A DNA stretch of 64,000 bases from Coprococcus ammoniilyticus (GTDB taxonomy: Bacteria > Bacillota > Clostridia > Lachnospirales > Lachnospiraceae): the NCBI RefSeq assembly GCF_025567345.1, contig NZ_JAOQJS010000007.1:1-64000 (forward strand). Direction: 5' to 3'. Below the pieces are notes generated by a model. The model saw only the letters and a program-made list of their open reading frames with translations. It did no database searches and was not told the DNA's origin. This document shows, piece after piece, positions 43,876 to 52,411 of this stretch (its first letter is position 1; the number at the start of each line of letters is the position of its first letter). Position numbers and translations under genes: made by a program.

Positions 43876-44946
43876 TTATTTATAATCATTCTCCAGCCCG
43901 TCTGCATCAAAGTAATTGATCTTCATAGCAGAACGTACATCATGAAGAGTTGCTGCTGCTTTCTTCTGTGCAGCCTCGCTTCCTGCCTTTAAGATGTCAA
44001 GAACATCCGGAATACGGCTCTCCCACATCTTACGACGTTCACGGATCGGTGTAAGCTCTGACTGTAATACATTGTTCAGGAACTTCTTCACCTTAACATC
44101 ACCAAGACCACCACGACTGTAATGCTCCTTCAGTTCATCCAGATTCTTATAATCTGGCAGGAACTGTTCAAAATGCTCCGGACGACAGAACGCATCCAGA
44201 TATGTAAATACGGAATTTCCCTCGATCTGTCCCGGATCCTCTACACGGATATGATTTGGATCTGTATACATGGACATAACCTTCTTCTTTACTTCATCTG
44301 CTTCATCGGAAAGATAGATGCAGTTGCCAAGAGATTTGCTCATCTTTGCTTTTCCATCGATACCCGGAAGTCTGAGACACGCTTTGTTAGACGGTAATAC
44401 GATCTCAGGATCTGTCAGAGTTTCGCCATATACGGAATTGAATTTGTGAACGATCTCCTTGCACTGTTCCAGCATAGGAAGCTGATCTTCACCAACCGGC
44501 ACTTCTGTTGCACGGAAAGCCGTGATATCTGCTGCCTGACTGATCGGATAGCAGAAGAATCCAACCGGGATACTTGCTTCAAAATTACGCATCTTGATCT
44601 CGGATTTTACAGTAGGATTTCTCTGTACACGAGATACTGTAACGAGATTCATATAATAGAAAGATAATTCTGTCAGCTCCGGAACCATGGACTGAATGAA
44701 GATCGTTGATTTCTCAGGATCGATCCCACATGCCAGATAATCAAGTGCAACCTGGATAATGTTCTGTCTTACCTTCTCCGGATGCTCGGCATTATCTGTA
44801 AGTGCCTGTGCATCTGCGATCATTATATATATCTCGTCATAGTTTCCTGAATTCTGAAGCTTTACACGCTCAGAAAGGGAACCCACATAATGTCCAACGT
44901 GAAGTCGTCCTGTAGGACGGTCACCGGTTAAAATAATTCTACTCAT
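43876..44946 (-). CDS. trpS: Tryptophanyl-tRNA synthetase
   Basis: 356 residues, class I synthetase. The HIGH box is GRLHVGHYVGSL near the N-terminus and the KMSKS box is GKAKMSKSLGN near 207. It attaches tryptophan to tRNA-Trp. Only 81 bases separate it from the ABC permease stop, with a consensus promoter and no room for a T-box leader, unusual for a Firmicute trpS. AAGGAGAC precedes the ATG. Confidence 0.96.
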   Translation of the reverse strand: MSRIILTGDRPTGRLHVGHYVGSLSERVKLQNSGNYDEIYIMIADAQALTDNAEHPEKVRQNIIQVALDYLACGIDPEKSTIFIQSMVPELTELSFYYMNLVTVSRVQRNPTVKSEIKMRNFEASIPVGFFCYPISQAADITAFRATEVPVGEDQLPMLEQCKEIVHKFNSVYGETLTDPEIVLPSNKACLRLPGIDGKAKMSKSLGNCIYLSDEADEVKKKVMSMYTDPNHIRVEDPGQIEGNSVFTYLDAFCRPEHFEQFLPDYKNLDELKEHYSRGGLGDVKVKKFLNNVLQSELTPIRERRKMWESRIPDVLDILKAGSEAAQKKAAATLHDVRSAMKINYFDADGLENDYK

Positions 44947-44991
44947 CTTAAAAAGTCTCCTTCATTTCTTCGTTCGATAATCCTGTCCCCA

Positions 44992-45020
44992 ATTATACCG
45001 CGAGATACTGTCATCGTCAA
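44992..45020 (-). promoter_or_regulatory. Promoter of trpS
   Basis: On the minus strand TTGACG (45015-45020), 17-base spacer, TATAAT (44992-44997), about 46 bases before the start codon. A near-perfect sigma-A promoter. Confidence 0.8.
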
Positions 45021-45027
45021 GGAAACC

Positions 45028-47094
45028 CTACTGTTCACTGATGATCTTTCTGCCACTGAAATAGGTGATCAGGAAATATCCGCCATAGATCACAACCATA
45101 ACAACAACGGTCATAAGCATGGCTGCTCCCATGTCATCGGTTCCCATCAGTGAAAGAATCTGTCTGCTGAATTTTAAACCAAATATTGAATGAATGACTG
45201 CCAGTGCAAGCGGGAACAGGAAGAACAGACCCATCTGTGCAAATAACGCATGGTTGATCATCTTCTGATCCACACCCAGTTTTCGAAGCATCTTATATCG
45301 TTCCACATTATCGGTGCTTTCTGACAATTCCTTTAATGCGAGGATCGCTGCACCGGAGATCAGGAAGATCATTCCGATATATAAGCCGATAAAGGAAGCG
45401 ATCGCGCCAAGTCCGATACTGGCAGCTTTTACATTTTCTTTTGTATTTAGACTCAACCTGACATCCGTGTCGTCATCCAGATTGATATATTCATTTCTCG
45501 CCATGATCTTATCCGTATCGGTCGTATTATAGATTGCAAGCAAGCTTTCAGAGATCGGAGTTACTCCTGTAAGCACCCCATCCGGCACAATAATGATACC
45601 AGTATTAATCGCCTGCGTAGAGATCTGGACATCACCGGCCTGACATTTGCTCATTCCCGGCTTCAGTTCATAACCATTTACCTGAATCGTCGTACCAGCC
45701 TGCAATGACATATCTCTGTATTTCACCATCTGCTTGTAATTTGCCACAACTCCGTATTCATCATCTTTGATCGACACAGTTTCAAAACCACACAGCTTTG
45801 CCACACGATTATAATCGGACACTGTCATGACATTTTCCATAACATCCATCATACCATACACCGGCTGGTCACCAAGGAACTCACCCTTTGCCTGCTCACT
45901 GAACGTATCCCCGTATGTGAAATCCGGCAATGAGTATATATACACATCTTCATAGGCTGAAAACATAGATGGCAAGTCAATTTCTTTTTCCTTATATATA
46001 TCGCAAATGTCGCGCTTATCCCATGTCGGATCATAATAAGCATCCTCATCTGCGCCCTTACCGGCTGCGACATCATAATCGGAGCTTCTTACCTGTCTGG
46101 TAATATTTACATCAACGGTAGCATACTTCCTTAAGCCCTCATTTAAACCATTTCGGATCGTAAGCGCCGAAGTCAGCACACAGATCGTAACAAATAGCAT
46201 AATACAAATGATCGAGATTGACAGTACATTTGTATTTACACGACTGCTCATCTGACGGATGACAAATGAATTCAGCCCTTTATAATAAACACGTTTCATA
46301 GAAGAAACTAACCGGAACAACATACCGGAAACCGACCAGAAAAACAAAAATGTGCAGACACATCCAAGCCCGATACAGAAATAGATATCTTTCATATAGA
46401 GCTCTGTTGTATTTGAATTGATCTGGTAATATGCATATCCAAGTCCTGCTACGGAAAGGAGAAATACGAATACCGATATCCACGGATTTTTCATCTTAAC
46501 AGTCTCTGATCTTCTGCCTCTCTGGAACAGGTCGATCAATTTGCAGCGTCCGATCGCGATCGTATTAAACAGGATCACAACCACATAGATGATAGCAAAA
46601 TAGAAACAGGTCTTTACAAATGCAGAACTTGAAAATACAAAATTATAAGAAGACATATCCGCTTCAAACATATTTGCAACTAACAGACTGGTAAGCTGGG
46701 AAATTCCGATACCGGAAAGAAGCCCAACGCCAAGTGAAACCAGACCGATGATCAGTGTCTCGATAAACAGCATCTTTGACACCTTCCATTTGCCCATTCC
46801 AAGCAGCAGATACAATCCAAATTCTTTGTTACGCCGTTTCATCAGGAATCGGCTGGCATATATGATCAGGAAACCAAGCACAAATGCAATGAATACGCTG
46901 ACACCGGAAATGATATTTGCCATCAGCTCTACAATTTCTCTGGTATCTTTGGAGATCCTCATCATCGCCGTCTGTGTCTCGATCGCATTAAAAATATAGA
47001 AGATTGCTACGCCAAGAACTAAAGTGAAGAAATAGATTGCATAGTCCTTCAGGCTTTTCTTCATATTACTAAGGGATAACTTAAAGAGCGTCAT
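45028..47094 (-). CDS. BceB/FtsX-like ABC permease (peptide-resistance type)
   Basis: 688 residues, ten TM helices in the BceB layout: one N-terminal (DYAIYFFTLVLGVAIFYIF), three near 60-180, further pairs near 205-300, a large outside domain of about 200 residues (325-530), and three C-terminal (SIGLGAIASFIGLYIGMIFL onward). With the ATPase it overlaps by 14 bases. BceAB systems bind lipid II-cycle peptides such as bacitracin and signal through the paired kinase. Substrate unknown. Confidence 0.9.
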   Translation of the reverse strand: MTLFKLSLSNMKKSLKDYAIYFFTLVLGVAIFYIFNAIETQTAMMRISKDTREIVELMANIISGVSVFIAFVLGFLIIYASRFLMKRRNKEFGLYLLLGMGKWKVSKMLFIETLIIGLVSLGVGLLSGIGISQLTSLLVANMFEADMSSYNFVFSSSAFVKTCFYFAIIYVVVILFNTIAIGRCKLIDLFQRGRRSETVKMKNPWISVFVFLLSVAGLGYAYYQINSNTTELYMKDIYFCIGLGCVCTFLFFWSVSGMLFRLVSSMKRVYYKGLNSFVIRQMSSRVNTNVLSISIICIMLFVTICVLTSALTIRNGLNEGLRKYATVDVNITRQVRSSDYDVAAGKGADEDAYYDPTWDKRDICDIYKEKEIDLPSMFSAYEDVYIYSLPDFTYGDTFSEQAKGEFLGDQPVYGMMDVMENVMTVSDYNRVAKLCGFETVSIKDDEYGVVANYKQMVKYRDMSLQAGTTIQVNGYELKPGMSKCQAGDVQISTQAINTGIIIVPDGVLTGVTPISESLLAIYNTTDTDKIMARNEYINLDDDTDVRLSLNTKENVKAASIGLGAIASFIGLYIGMIFLISGAAILALKELSESTDNVERYKMLRKLGVDQKMINHALFAQMGLFFLFPLALAVIHSIFGLKFSRQILSLMGTDDMGAAMLMTVVVMVVIYGGYFLITYFSGRKIISEQ

Positions 47095-47848
47095 TTAAGT
47101 CACCTCCAAGCAAAGTTACGACATCTATGATCTTATTGAAGAATTCTTTTCGGCTGTCTGCTCCACGGCGAAGCTCATGGAATATTTTACCGTCCTTGAT
47201 GAACAGGATGCGACCGGCATAACTTGCGGTAAAGGAATCATGTGTTACCATCAGGATCGTAGCTGACAGTTCTTCATTCAGATGTTTCAGACTTTCAAGC
47301 AACAGCTTTGCGGATTTGGAATCCAGTGCTCCGGTCGGTTCATCGGCAAGGATCAGCTTCGGGTTCGTAATGATTGCTCTCGCAGATGCCACTCTCTGTT
47401 TCTGTCCCCCGGACATCTGATATGGATATTTATTCAGAACTTCTTCGATCGCAAGCTCCTTTGCGATCTTCTTTATCTTTTCGTCAATCTTCTTCGCAGG
47501 CGTGTTCTGTATCGATAACGCCAGTGCAATGTTCTCATATGCTGTCAGTGTATCTAACAGGTTGAAATCCTGAAAGATAAATCCCAGTTCTTCCCGGCGG
47601 AAGCGGTTCAACTGGTTGCCGCGAAGCTTTGTGATATCATCTCTTCCTACATAGATATGACCGCTGCTGACACGGTCTATGGTAGAAATGCAGTTAAGCA
47701 GTGTCGTCTTTCCACTTCCGGATGCTCCCATGATCGCAACGTACTCACCTTTTTCTACACTAAATGAAATGTTATCAATGGCTTTTGTAATGTTAGATTT
47801 GTTGCCGTAATACTTTTCGATATTCTCAATCTTTAAAATTGTTTCCAC
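47081..47848 (-). CDS. BceA-like ABC ATPase
   Basis: 255 residues. Walker A MGASGSGKTTLL, Q-loop FIFQDFNLLDTL, signature MSGGQKQRVASARA, Walker B LILADEPTGALDSKSA, H-loop MVTHDSFTASYAGR. The Y-A-G-R and F-I-K-D-G-K endings are typical of BceA. It starts with GTG behind AAGGAGAG. The leader upstream contains a long palindrome (47866-48144). Confidence 0.93.
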   Translation of the reverse strand: METILKIENIEKYYGNKSNITKAIDNISFSVEKGEYVAIMGASGSGKTTLLNCISTIDRVSSGHIYVGRDDITKLRGNQLNRFRREELGFIFQDFNLLDTLTAYENIALALSIQNTPAKKIDEKIKKIAKELAIEEVLNKYPYQMSGGQKQRVASARAIITNPKLILADEPTGALDSKSAKLLLESLKHLNEELSATILMVTHDSFTASYAGRILFIKDGKIFHELRRGADSRKEFFNKIIDVVTLLGGDLNDAL

Positions 47849-47865
47849 TTTTATCTCTCCTTGCT

Positions 47866-48144
47866 ATCCAGTGTGTGACTAAATCGTTCAGGTAACACTT
47901 ACATGTTTTTTGTGACCATTGTTCCACCAGTGAGCATCCCGTAAAATCACGTTTGCCTTTCCTCATGTTCTGCCATCCTATCTGCACATGTCTCTGTCGC
48001 GATAAAACCATTGCTCCGACGACATGGCACAGGATAGCAGAACACTCAGTCGGCTGCTCTATGGATTTTAGGTATTGCTCACTGTCAGAACAACAGCCCC
48101 ATAAAAACATCCACGAAATACTAAAACGATTTACCCACACACCA
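47866..48144. repeat. Long imperfect palindrome in the leader of the ABC ATPase gene
   Basis: About 280 bases folding into one rod. Paired stretches include CAGTGTGTGACTAAATCGTT with AACGATTTACCCACACACC, CCAGTGAGCATCCCGTAAAA with TTTTAGGTATTGCTCACTG, and GTTCTGCCATCCTAT with ATAGCAGAAC/ACAGGATAG near the apex. It holds no gene. It lies between the regulated promoter (48213-48277) and the GTG start at 47848; without it the operator-to-start distance would match the other ABC module (about 140 bases), so it looks inserted. Confidence 0.75.
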
Positions 48145-48212
48145 TTTTCTATTAATAACTGAGTTAAGAGCTGTTGATCCTGTCAACACCTCATCTCCTG
48201 TTTACAAGTGTG

Positions 48213-48277
48213 AGTATATCGTTTTCAAGGGAGAGTGTCGTTTTTCTTATGTTACAGAAGGTTACAGTTTTGTAAGG
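48213..48277 (-). promoter_or_regulatory. Regulated promoter of the BceAB-like pair
   Basis: Minus strand: TTACA-N4-TGTAA (48262-48275), then TTCTGTAAC, and 43 bases after the repeat a -10 TATACT (48213-48218). Sequence and spacing match the promoter of the first ABC module (18810-18875), giving consensus TTACAANNCTGTAANNNTTCTG. The operator overlaps the 3' end of the kinase gene by position. Likely bound by the adjacent response regulator. Confidence 0.6.
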
Positions 48278-49297
48278 TTAAGCATCTACCAGATAGTAGT
48301 CGTTTCCGCCAAAGGTTACAGCAACGTCTGTTCCGATATTTTCTTTGGAAGTGATGGTAAGATGGTGTCCTAGCTGGTCGCACAGACCTTTTACGATATA
48401 TAAGCCCATACCTGTTGACTTGGCAAAACGACGTCCGTTCTCACCGGTGAACGATTTTTCGCAAACGCGAGGAAGGTCTGCTTCGGAAATTCCGATTCCA
48501 TTATCTCTGATATGGAGTGTGATATCGTCACCTGCTTTTGTCGTCCAGATCCGGATCTGCCGATTCTCATCCGGCTTCATATATTTGATGCTGTTGCTCA
48601 TGATCTGGTTTATCATGAATTCCAGCCATTTGGCATCTGTCGTAACGCTGACATCAACGTCATGCACATCCAGACAAATGTCACTCTCCAGCAACATATC
48701 TTTATTCTTCAACGCCACTTTATTCACAACCGACTTGATTCGTACTGGATCAAACCGATAATCTTTGCTCGCATGCTCTGCCCGGACATAATACAGCACC
48801 TGATCGGCATATGCATCCAGACGGTTCACCTGATCTTCGTATTTCTTCGGTATCTTATCCTGATTATTGTGGCACATCAATACCAGACTTGCGATCGGCA
48901 GTTTGATCTCATGCACCCATATTTCGATAAAATCCTTGAAATCATCTACACTCTGCCGGTACTCCTTCACATGCTCTGTCATGGATTTGTTGATCTCATA
49001 TAACGCCTCATAGACCAGCTTTCCCTCATAGAAACCCGGCTCCTCTAACGTATCCATGACCAGATATTTCTGATCCAACTGCTCCATATGTGCATAAAGG
49101 GAATTATAGAAATGTCTGCGTTTTATATAGTCTGTTAATATGACAGTTACCAGAAGCAAAACTGTCAGCACAAGAAAGATCACCGTCAGCTCCCCTGGTG
49201 TCCGCATCGCACGAAAAGCAATTAACATGATCGCTATAAATAACAGATAACCGATCAGAATACCCGCTTTATCTTTTATATATTCCCAAATTCTCAT
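48278..49297 (-). CDS. BceS-like sensor histidine kinase
   Basis: 339 residues, intramembrane-sensing type: two TM helices (GILIGYLLFIAIMLIAF; LTVIFLVLTVLLLVTVIL) with only a few residues between them, so no outside sensor. H-box FIEIWVHEIKLPIASLVLMC, N-box MINQIMSNSIKYM, G-boxes LHIRDNGIGISEADLPRVCE and STGMGLYIVKGLC. Such kinases are driven by the cognate BceAB transporter. Overlaps the regulator stop by four bases. Confidence 0.92.
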   Translation of the reverse strand: MRIWEYIKDKAGILIGYLLFIAIMLIAFRAMRTPGELTVIFLVLTVLLLVTVILTDYIKRRHFYNSLYAHMEQLDQKYLVMDTLEEPGFYEGKLVYEALYEINKSMTEHVKEYRQSVDDFKDFIEIWVHEIKLPIASLVLMCHNNQDKIPKKYEDQVNRLDAYADQVLYYVRAEHASKDYRFDPVRIKSVVNKVALKNKDMLLESDICLDVHDVDVSVTTDAKWLEFMINQIMSNSIKYMKPDENRQIRIWTTKAGDDITLHIRDNGIGISEADLPRVCEKSFTGENGRRFAKSTGMGLYIVKGLCDQLGHHLTITSKENIGTDVAVTFGGNDYYLVDA

Positions 49298-49956
49298 ATC
49301 AGACGATACCCCTGTTTCTTTCTTGTCTCGATCGCATCCGGCAGTCCAAGCTCCGAAAGCTTTGTCCGAAGCCTGCTGATATTAACCGTAAGTGCATTAT
49401 CATTTACATATTCTTCATTATCCCATAGATCTGTCATGATCTCGTCTCTGGATACAATCTTGTCCTTACTGCTTAACAGCCGTTGGAAAATGATCATCTC
49501 ATTCTTCGTCAGAACCTGTTCTTTCTCACCAAGCCGGATTGTCCCTTTGCTGAAATTCACCTCTGCTCCACGATAGGATGCTACATTCTGGCTTCCCTCC
49601 ATCCGTTTCAGCACTGCTGCGATCCGCAGCAACAGGATCGTCGGATTATACGGCTTCGTGATATAATCATCTGCCCCATAGCTCATTGACAGAACCTCGT
49701 CCATCTCTGATGTACGACTAGTTACCATGATAACCGGGATATCCGATTCTTTCCGGATCTCCTTTAACAGATTTCTGCCATTTATGCCCGGAATATTAAT
49801 ATCCATCAAAATAAGATCTGCACCTGCTGCCAGAATCTCTTCTTTTGAATGTTCAAAATCAGTCAGATAGGATGCTGCATAGCCTTCGTTCTCCAAAATC
49901 TCAACAAGCTCCATGCATATGCTCTTATCATCTTCCACAATAAAAATTTTTTTCAT
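49294..49956 (-). CDS. BceR-like response regulator
   Basis: 220 residues, OmpR family. Receiver: IFIVEDDKSICMELVEIL, phospho-Asp in LILMDINIPGINGRN, Lys in YITKPYNPTILLLRIAAVLK. The YNPTILL and R-M-E-G pattern is typical of BceR/BraR. Winged helix: LTKNEMIIFQRLLSSKDKIV, ALTVNISRLRTKLSELG. Controls the BceAB-like genes. Confidence 0.93.
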   Translation of the reverse strand: MKKIFIVEDDKSICMELVEILENEGYAASYLTDFEHSKEEILAAGADLILMDINIPGINGRNLLKEIRKESDIPVIMVTSRTSEMDEVLSMSYGADDYITKPYNPTILLLRIAAVLKRMEGSQNVASYRGAEVNFSKGTIRLGEKEQVLTKNEMIIFQRLLSSKDKIVSRDEIMTDLWDNEEYVNDNALTVNISRLRTKLSELGLPDAIETRKKQGYRLI

Positions 49957-50047
49957 AACGCTCTCTACCGGCTCCTTTTATCCGCCTATATTTACCCAAC
50001 AGGCAGCCACACTACCCAGTTGCCTGTCGGCATCATTATAGCATACC

Positions 50048-50425
50048 CCCAAAACTTTTCACCATATTTGTTTCAGGGCTTTCACTACCAGATGCTGCCC
50101 ATATCTTTCTTTACGAGGAATAGGCTCTGTTAAACATATAAAATTCCCCCGACTACTGTAGTTGAAAGACTCCCTCCGTTTTCTATTCAGCTCGCGCACT
50201 GATTTGTCAGCAGTCGCCCTAACTCACCCTGACGGGTTCAGACAAGGGCTTGGTGCTGACAGTTAGCGCAAGCAGAATTACGAAAACTCCGTGAATGTCT
50301 TATCAATACAGTAGTCGGGGAATTTTATATTGCATAACGAAGTATAAGCCCCTCGTAAAGAAAGATAGCGAATATCATCTCGCAATAAAAAGCCCTGAAA
50401 CAGATATGGTGAAAAACATTCATGT
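50048..50425. repeat. Long palindrome P2 with 52-base core
   Basis: 378 bases, symmetric about 50236. Outer arms: CACCATATTTGTTTCAGGGC pairs with GCCCTGAAACAGATATGGTG, then CTTTCTTTACGAGG with CCTCGTAAAGAAAG; inner arms: ATAAAATTCCCC-GACTACTGTA with TACAGTAGTC-GGGGAATTTTAT. The centre (50216-50267) is the 52-base core in reverse orientation. Confidence 0.85.
50216..50267 (-). repeat. 52-base core, copy A
   Basis: Read on the minus strand it starts GCTAACTGTCAGCACCAAGC and ends GTCAGGGTGAGTTAGGGC. Identical to copy B (50447-50498). It can fold on itself (CTAACT/AGTTAG, CACC/GGTG, GCCCT/AGGGC, CTGA/TCAG). Confidence 0.9.
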
Positions 50426-50446
50426 AGTATTCGTGATAAAGTTTGT

Positions 50447-50498
50447 GCTAACTGTCAGCACCAAGCCCTTGTCTGAACCCGTCAGGGTGAGTTAGGGC
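50447..50498 (+). repeat. 52-base core, copy B, with only a left arm
   Basis: Same sequence as copy A, direct orientation. Its left arm (AACATTCATGTAGTATT...) matches the left arm of the next element, but its right arm is missing: 8 bases later the next palindrome begins. A truncated copy. Confidence 0.9.
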
Positions 50499-50506
50499 TG
50501 CATCTC

Positions 50507-50776
50507 TTCCTTACGAGGAGATAAAAATGCAACGCAACAATCCAAGCTAAAAAAAGCCATTAGGCAAATAAGAAGAAAAATGTTCATAGTATTTTTGTAA
50601 TGAAGCTTGCGCTAACTGTCAGCACCAAGCCCTTGTCTGAACCTGTCAGGGTGAGTTAGGGCGACTGCTGACAAATCAGTGCGCAAGCTGAATAAAAAAT
50701 ACATGAATTTTTCTCTTATTGCTCTAATGGCTTTTTATAGTTTGGATTGTTGCTAAATATTATTCCTCGTAAGGAA
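50507..50776. repeat. Long palindrome P4 fused to the 3' end of metQ
   Basis: 270 bases. The ends TTCCTTACGAGGA (50507) and TTCCTCGTAAGGAA (50763) are inverted copies; arms continue with CAACAATCCAA/TTGGATTGTTG, AAAAAGCCATTAG/CTAATGGCTTTTT, GAAGAAAAATGTTCAT/ATGAATTTTTCTC and GCTTGCGC/GCGCAAGC around core copy C (50611-50662, one mismatch to A and B). The right 17 bases include the metQ stop codon and last codons, so the gene end is part of the palindrome. In the metQ transcript it would form a very stable terminal hairpin. Confidence 0.85.
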
Positions 50777-51602
50777 GAACTGCTCCATCGTAAGTTTCTT
50801 TGATGTAGCTCTTTACATCGTCAGACTTTAATACGTCAACGAGTGCCTTGATTGCTTCGTTGTTTTCGTTGCCTTCCTTAACAGCGATAACGTTTACATA
50901 GGTCTTAGCTGCTTCTGAATCATTCTGCTCATATGCAAGAGCATCTTTTCCTACTGAGAAGCCTGCTGCAAGTGCATAGTTACCATTTAAAACGACATAC
51001 GCTGTCTCGTTTACAACTCTGGCAACCTGTGCTGCCTCAAGTTCAACGATTTCTACATTGTGTGGGTTTTCTTCGATATCATTAACAGTTGCATTGATAC
51101 CTGCGCCATCCTTTAACTTGATGATTCCGTTGTCCTGTAATAACAGAAGGGCTCTTGCTTCATTTGTTGTATCATTCGGGACTGCGATAGAATCACCGTC
51201 AGCGATCTCGTCTAAACTTTTCTTTGTACCCGGATAGATACCGAATGGCTCATAGTGGATCTTGCCGGCAACTACAAGGTGTGTACCTTTTTCTTCATTA
51301 AAGCTCTCAAGGTATGGAACATGCTGGAAGTAGTTTGCATCGAACTCGCCGCTTTCTACAACCTCATTTGGCTTTACATAATCATCAAATACTGTAACCT
51401 GAAGATCATATCCTTTTTCCTTTAATGCTGTCTTTGCATACTCGAGAATCTCAGCATGTGGTGTTGCAGATGCTGCAATCGTAATTGTCTTTGAATCTGT
51501 TTTGCTGTCTTTATCTTCTTTCTTGCCGCAGCCTGAAAGGGCTCCTGCTACTAATACGCCTGTTAATGTAAGTGCTAATAATTTCTTAAATGTCTTTTTC
51601 AT
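50760..51602 (-). CDS. metQ: MetQ-like methionine-binding lipoprotein
   Basis: 280 residues. Lipoprotein signal with lipobox (LTGVLVAGALSGCGKK), then the NlpA/MetQ domain: TITIAASATPHAEILEYAK, NYFQHVPYLESFNEEKGTHL, SIAVPNDTTNEARALLLLQ, VVLNGNYALAAGF. It binds D/L-methionine (or Met-containing peptides) outside and delivers it to MetNI. Its last codons (LPYEE-stop) lie in palindrome P4. Confidence 0.93.
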   Translation of the reverse strand: MKKTFKKLLALTLTGVLVAGALSGCGKKEDKDSKTDSKTITIAASATPHAEILEYAKTALKEKGYDLQVTVFDDYVKPNEVVESGEFDANYFQHVPYLESFNEEKGTHLVVAGKIHYEPFGIYPGTKKSLDEIADGDSIAVPNDTTNEARALLLLQDNGIIKLKDGAGINATVNDIEENPHNVEIVELEAAQVARVVNETAYVVLNGNYALAAGFSVGKDALAYEQNDSEAAKTYVNVIAVKEGNENNEAIKALVDVLKSDDVKSYIKETYDGAVLPYEE

Positions 51603-51748
51603 GGAAGATTCCTCTCTTTCTTTATTTTTCCTTTTTTATTTTCATTTTTATATATCGGATGCCCGGTGTGCACTTTCCTGACATCTGTTTGTAAACCACC
51701 AATAACGCTCCGGCACAGATCCGGCTGTCATGGTCAGGGTTTATCTGA

Positions 51749-52411
51749 TTATGATTTTCTCCGGTCTAATCGGTTTGCGATCAGCATTCCGACTGACTGG
51801 AAGATCTGAACGATCACGATCAGTAAGATAACTGTCACAATCATGATATCTGTCTGGTATCTGTAATATCCATAGCGGACTGCGATATCACCAAGTCCAC
51901 CACCTCCGACTGCACCTGCCATCGCAGAATAACCAAGGATGGTTCCGATAGCGATCGTTGCTCCGGTGATCAGCGATGTTCTTGCTTCTACAAGGAGCAC
52001 ACGAAGGATGATCCGCATCGTTCCCGCACCCATCGCACGGGCAGCCTCAACAACTCCGTTGTCAACTTCCTTCAAGGATGACTCTACCATTCTTGCGATA
52101 AACGGAATAGCTGCTACAGTAAGCGGTACGATCGTTGCTGTCGATCCGTAACTCTTACCAAGAAGAAATCTGGTAAATGGGATCAATAAGATCAACAGGA
52201 TCAGGAATGGTACGCTTCGAACGATATTTGCGATAAAATCAAGAATCTTATACAAAACCGGATGCGGTTTCAGTCCGTCTTTATCGCTGATACAGAGGAG
52301 CACGCCCATCGGAAGTCCGAATACATATCCAAACAATGTAGAAACAACTGTCATATAAAGTGTCTCTAAGATACCATTTAAGATCATTTCTCTAATTTGT
52401 TCCGTCCACAT
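51749..52411 (-). CDS. metI: MetI-like methionine ABC permease
   Basis: 220 residues, five TM helices; the EAA loop ESSLKEVDNGVVEAARAMGA contacts the ATPase. Ends ...ILIANRLDRRKS like other MetI. Start at the ATG of MWTEQIREM, with GGAGGTGAGGAAC before it, inside the end of metN (20-base overlap), so translation is coupled. Confidence 0.93.
   Translation of the reverse strand: MWTEQIREMILNGILETLYMTVVSTLFGYVFGLPMGVLLCISDKDGLKPHPVLYKILDFIANIVRSVPFLILLILLIPFTRFLLGKSYGSTATIVPLTVAAIPFIARMVESSLKEVDNGVVEAARAMGAGTMRIILRVLLVEARTSLITGATIAIGTILGYSAMAGAVGGGGLGDIAVRYGYYRYQTDIMIVTVILLIVIVQIFQSVGMLIANRLDRRKS

Larger units (their letters stand above)
49957..50759. other. 800-base gene-free block of palindromic elements
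   Basis: The longest non-coding stretch in the window. Apart from a short hairpin ACAGGCA/TGCCTGT (about 49999-50028) it is filled by long palindromes sharing a 52-base core (listed separately). A 66-codon frame at 50295-50495 crosses the repeat arms and has no ribosome site, so it is not called. Confidence 0.7.

Noticed and set aside
50295..50495. 66-codon frame in the palindrome block
   Set aside because: It crosses repeat arms and core, has no ribosome site, and its composition follows the repeats.
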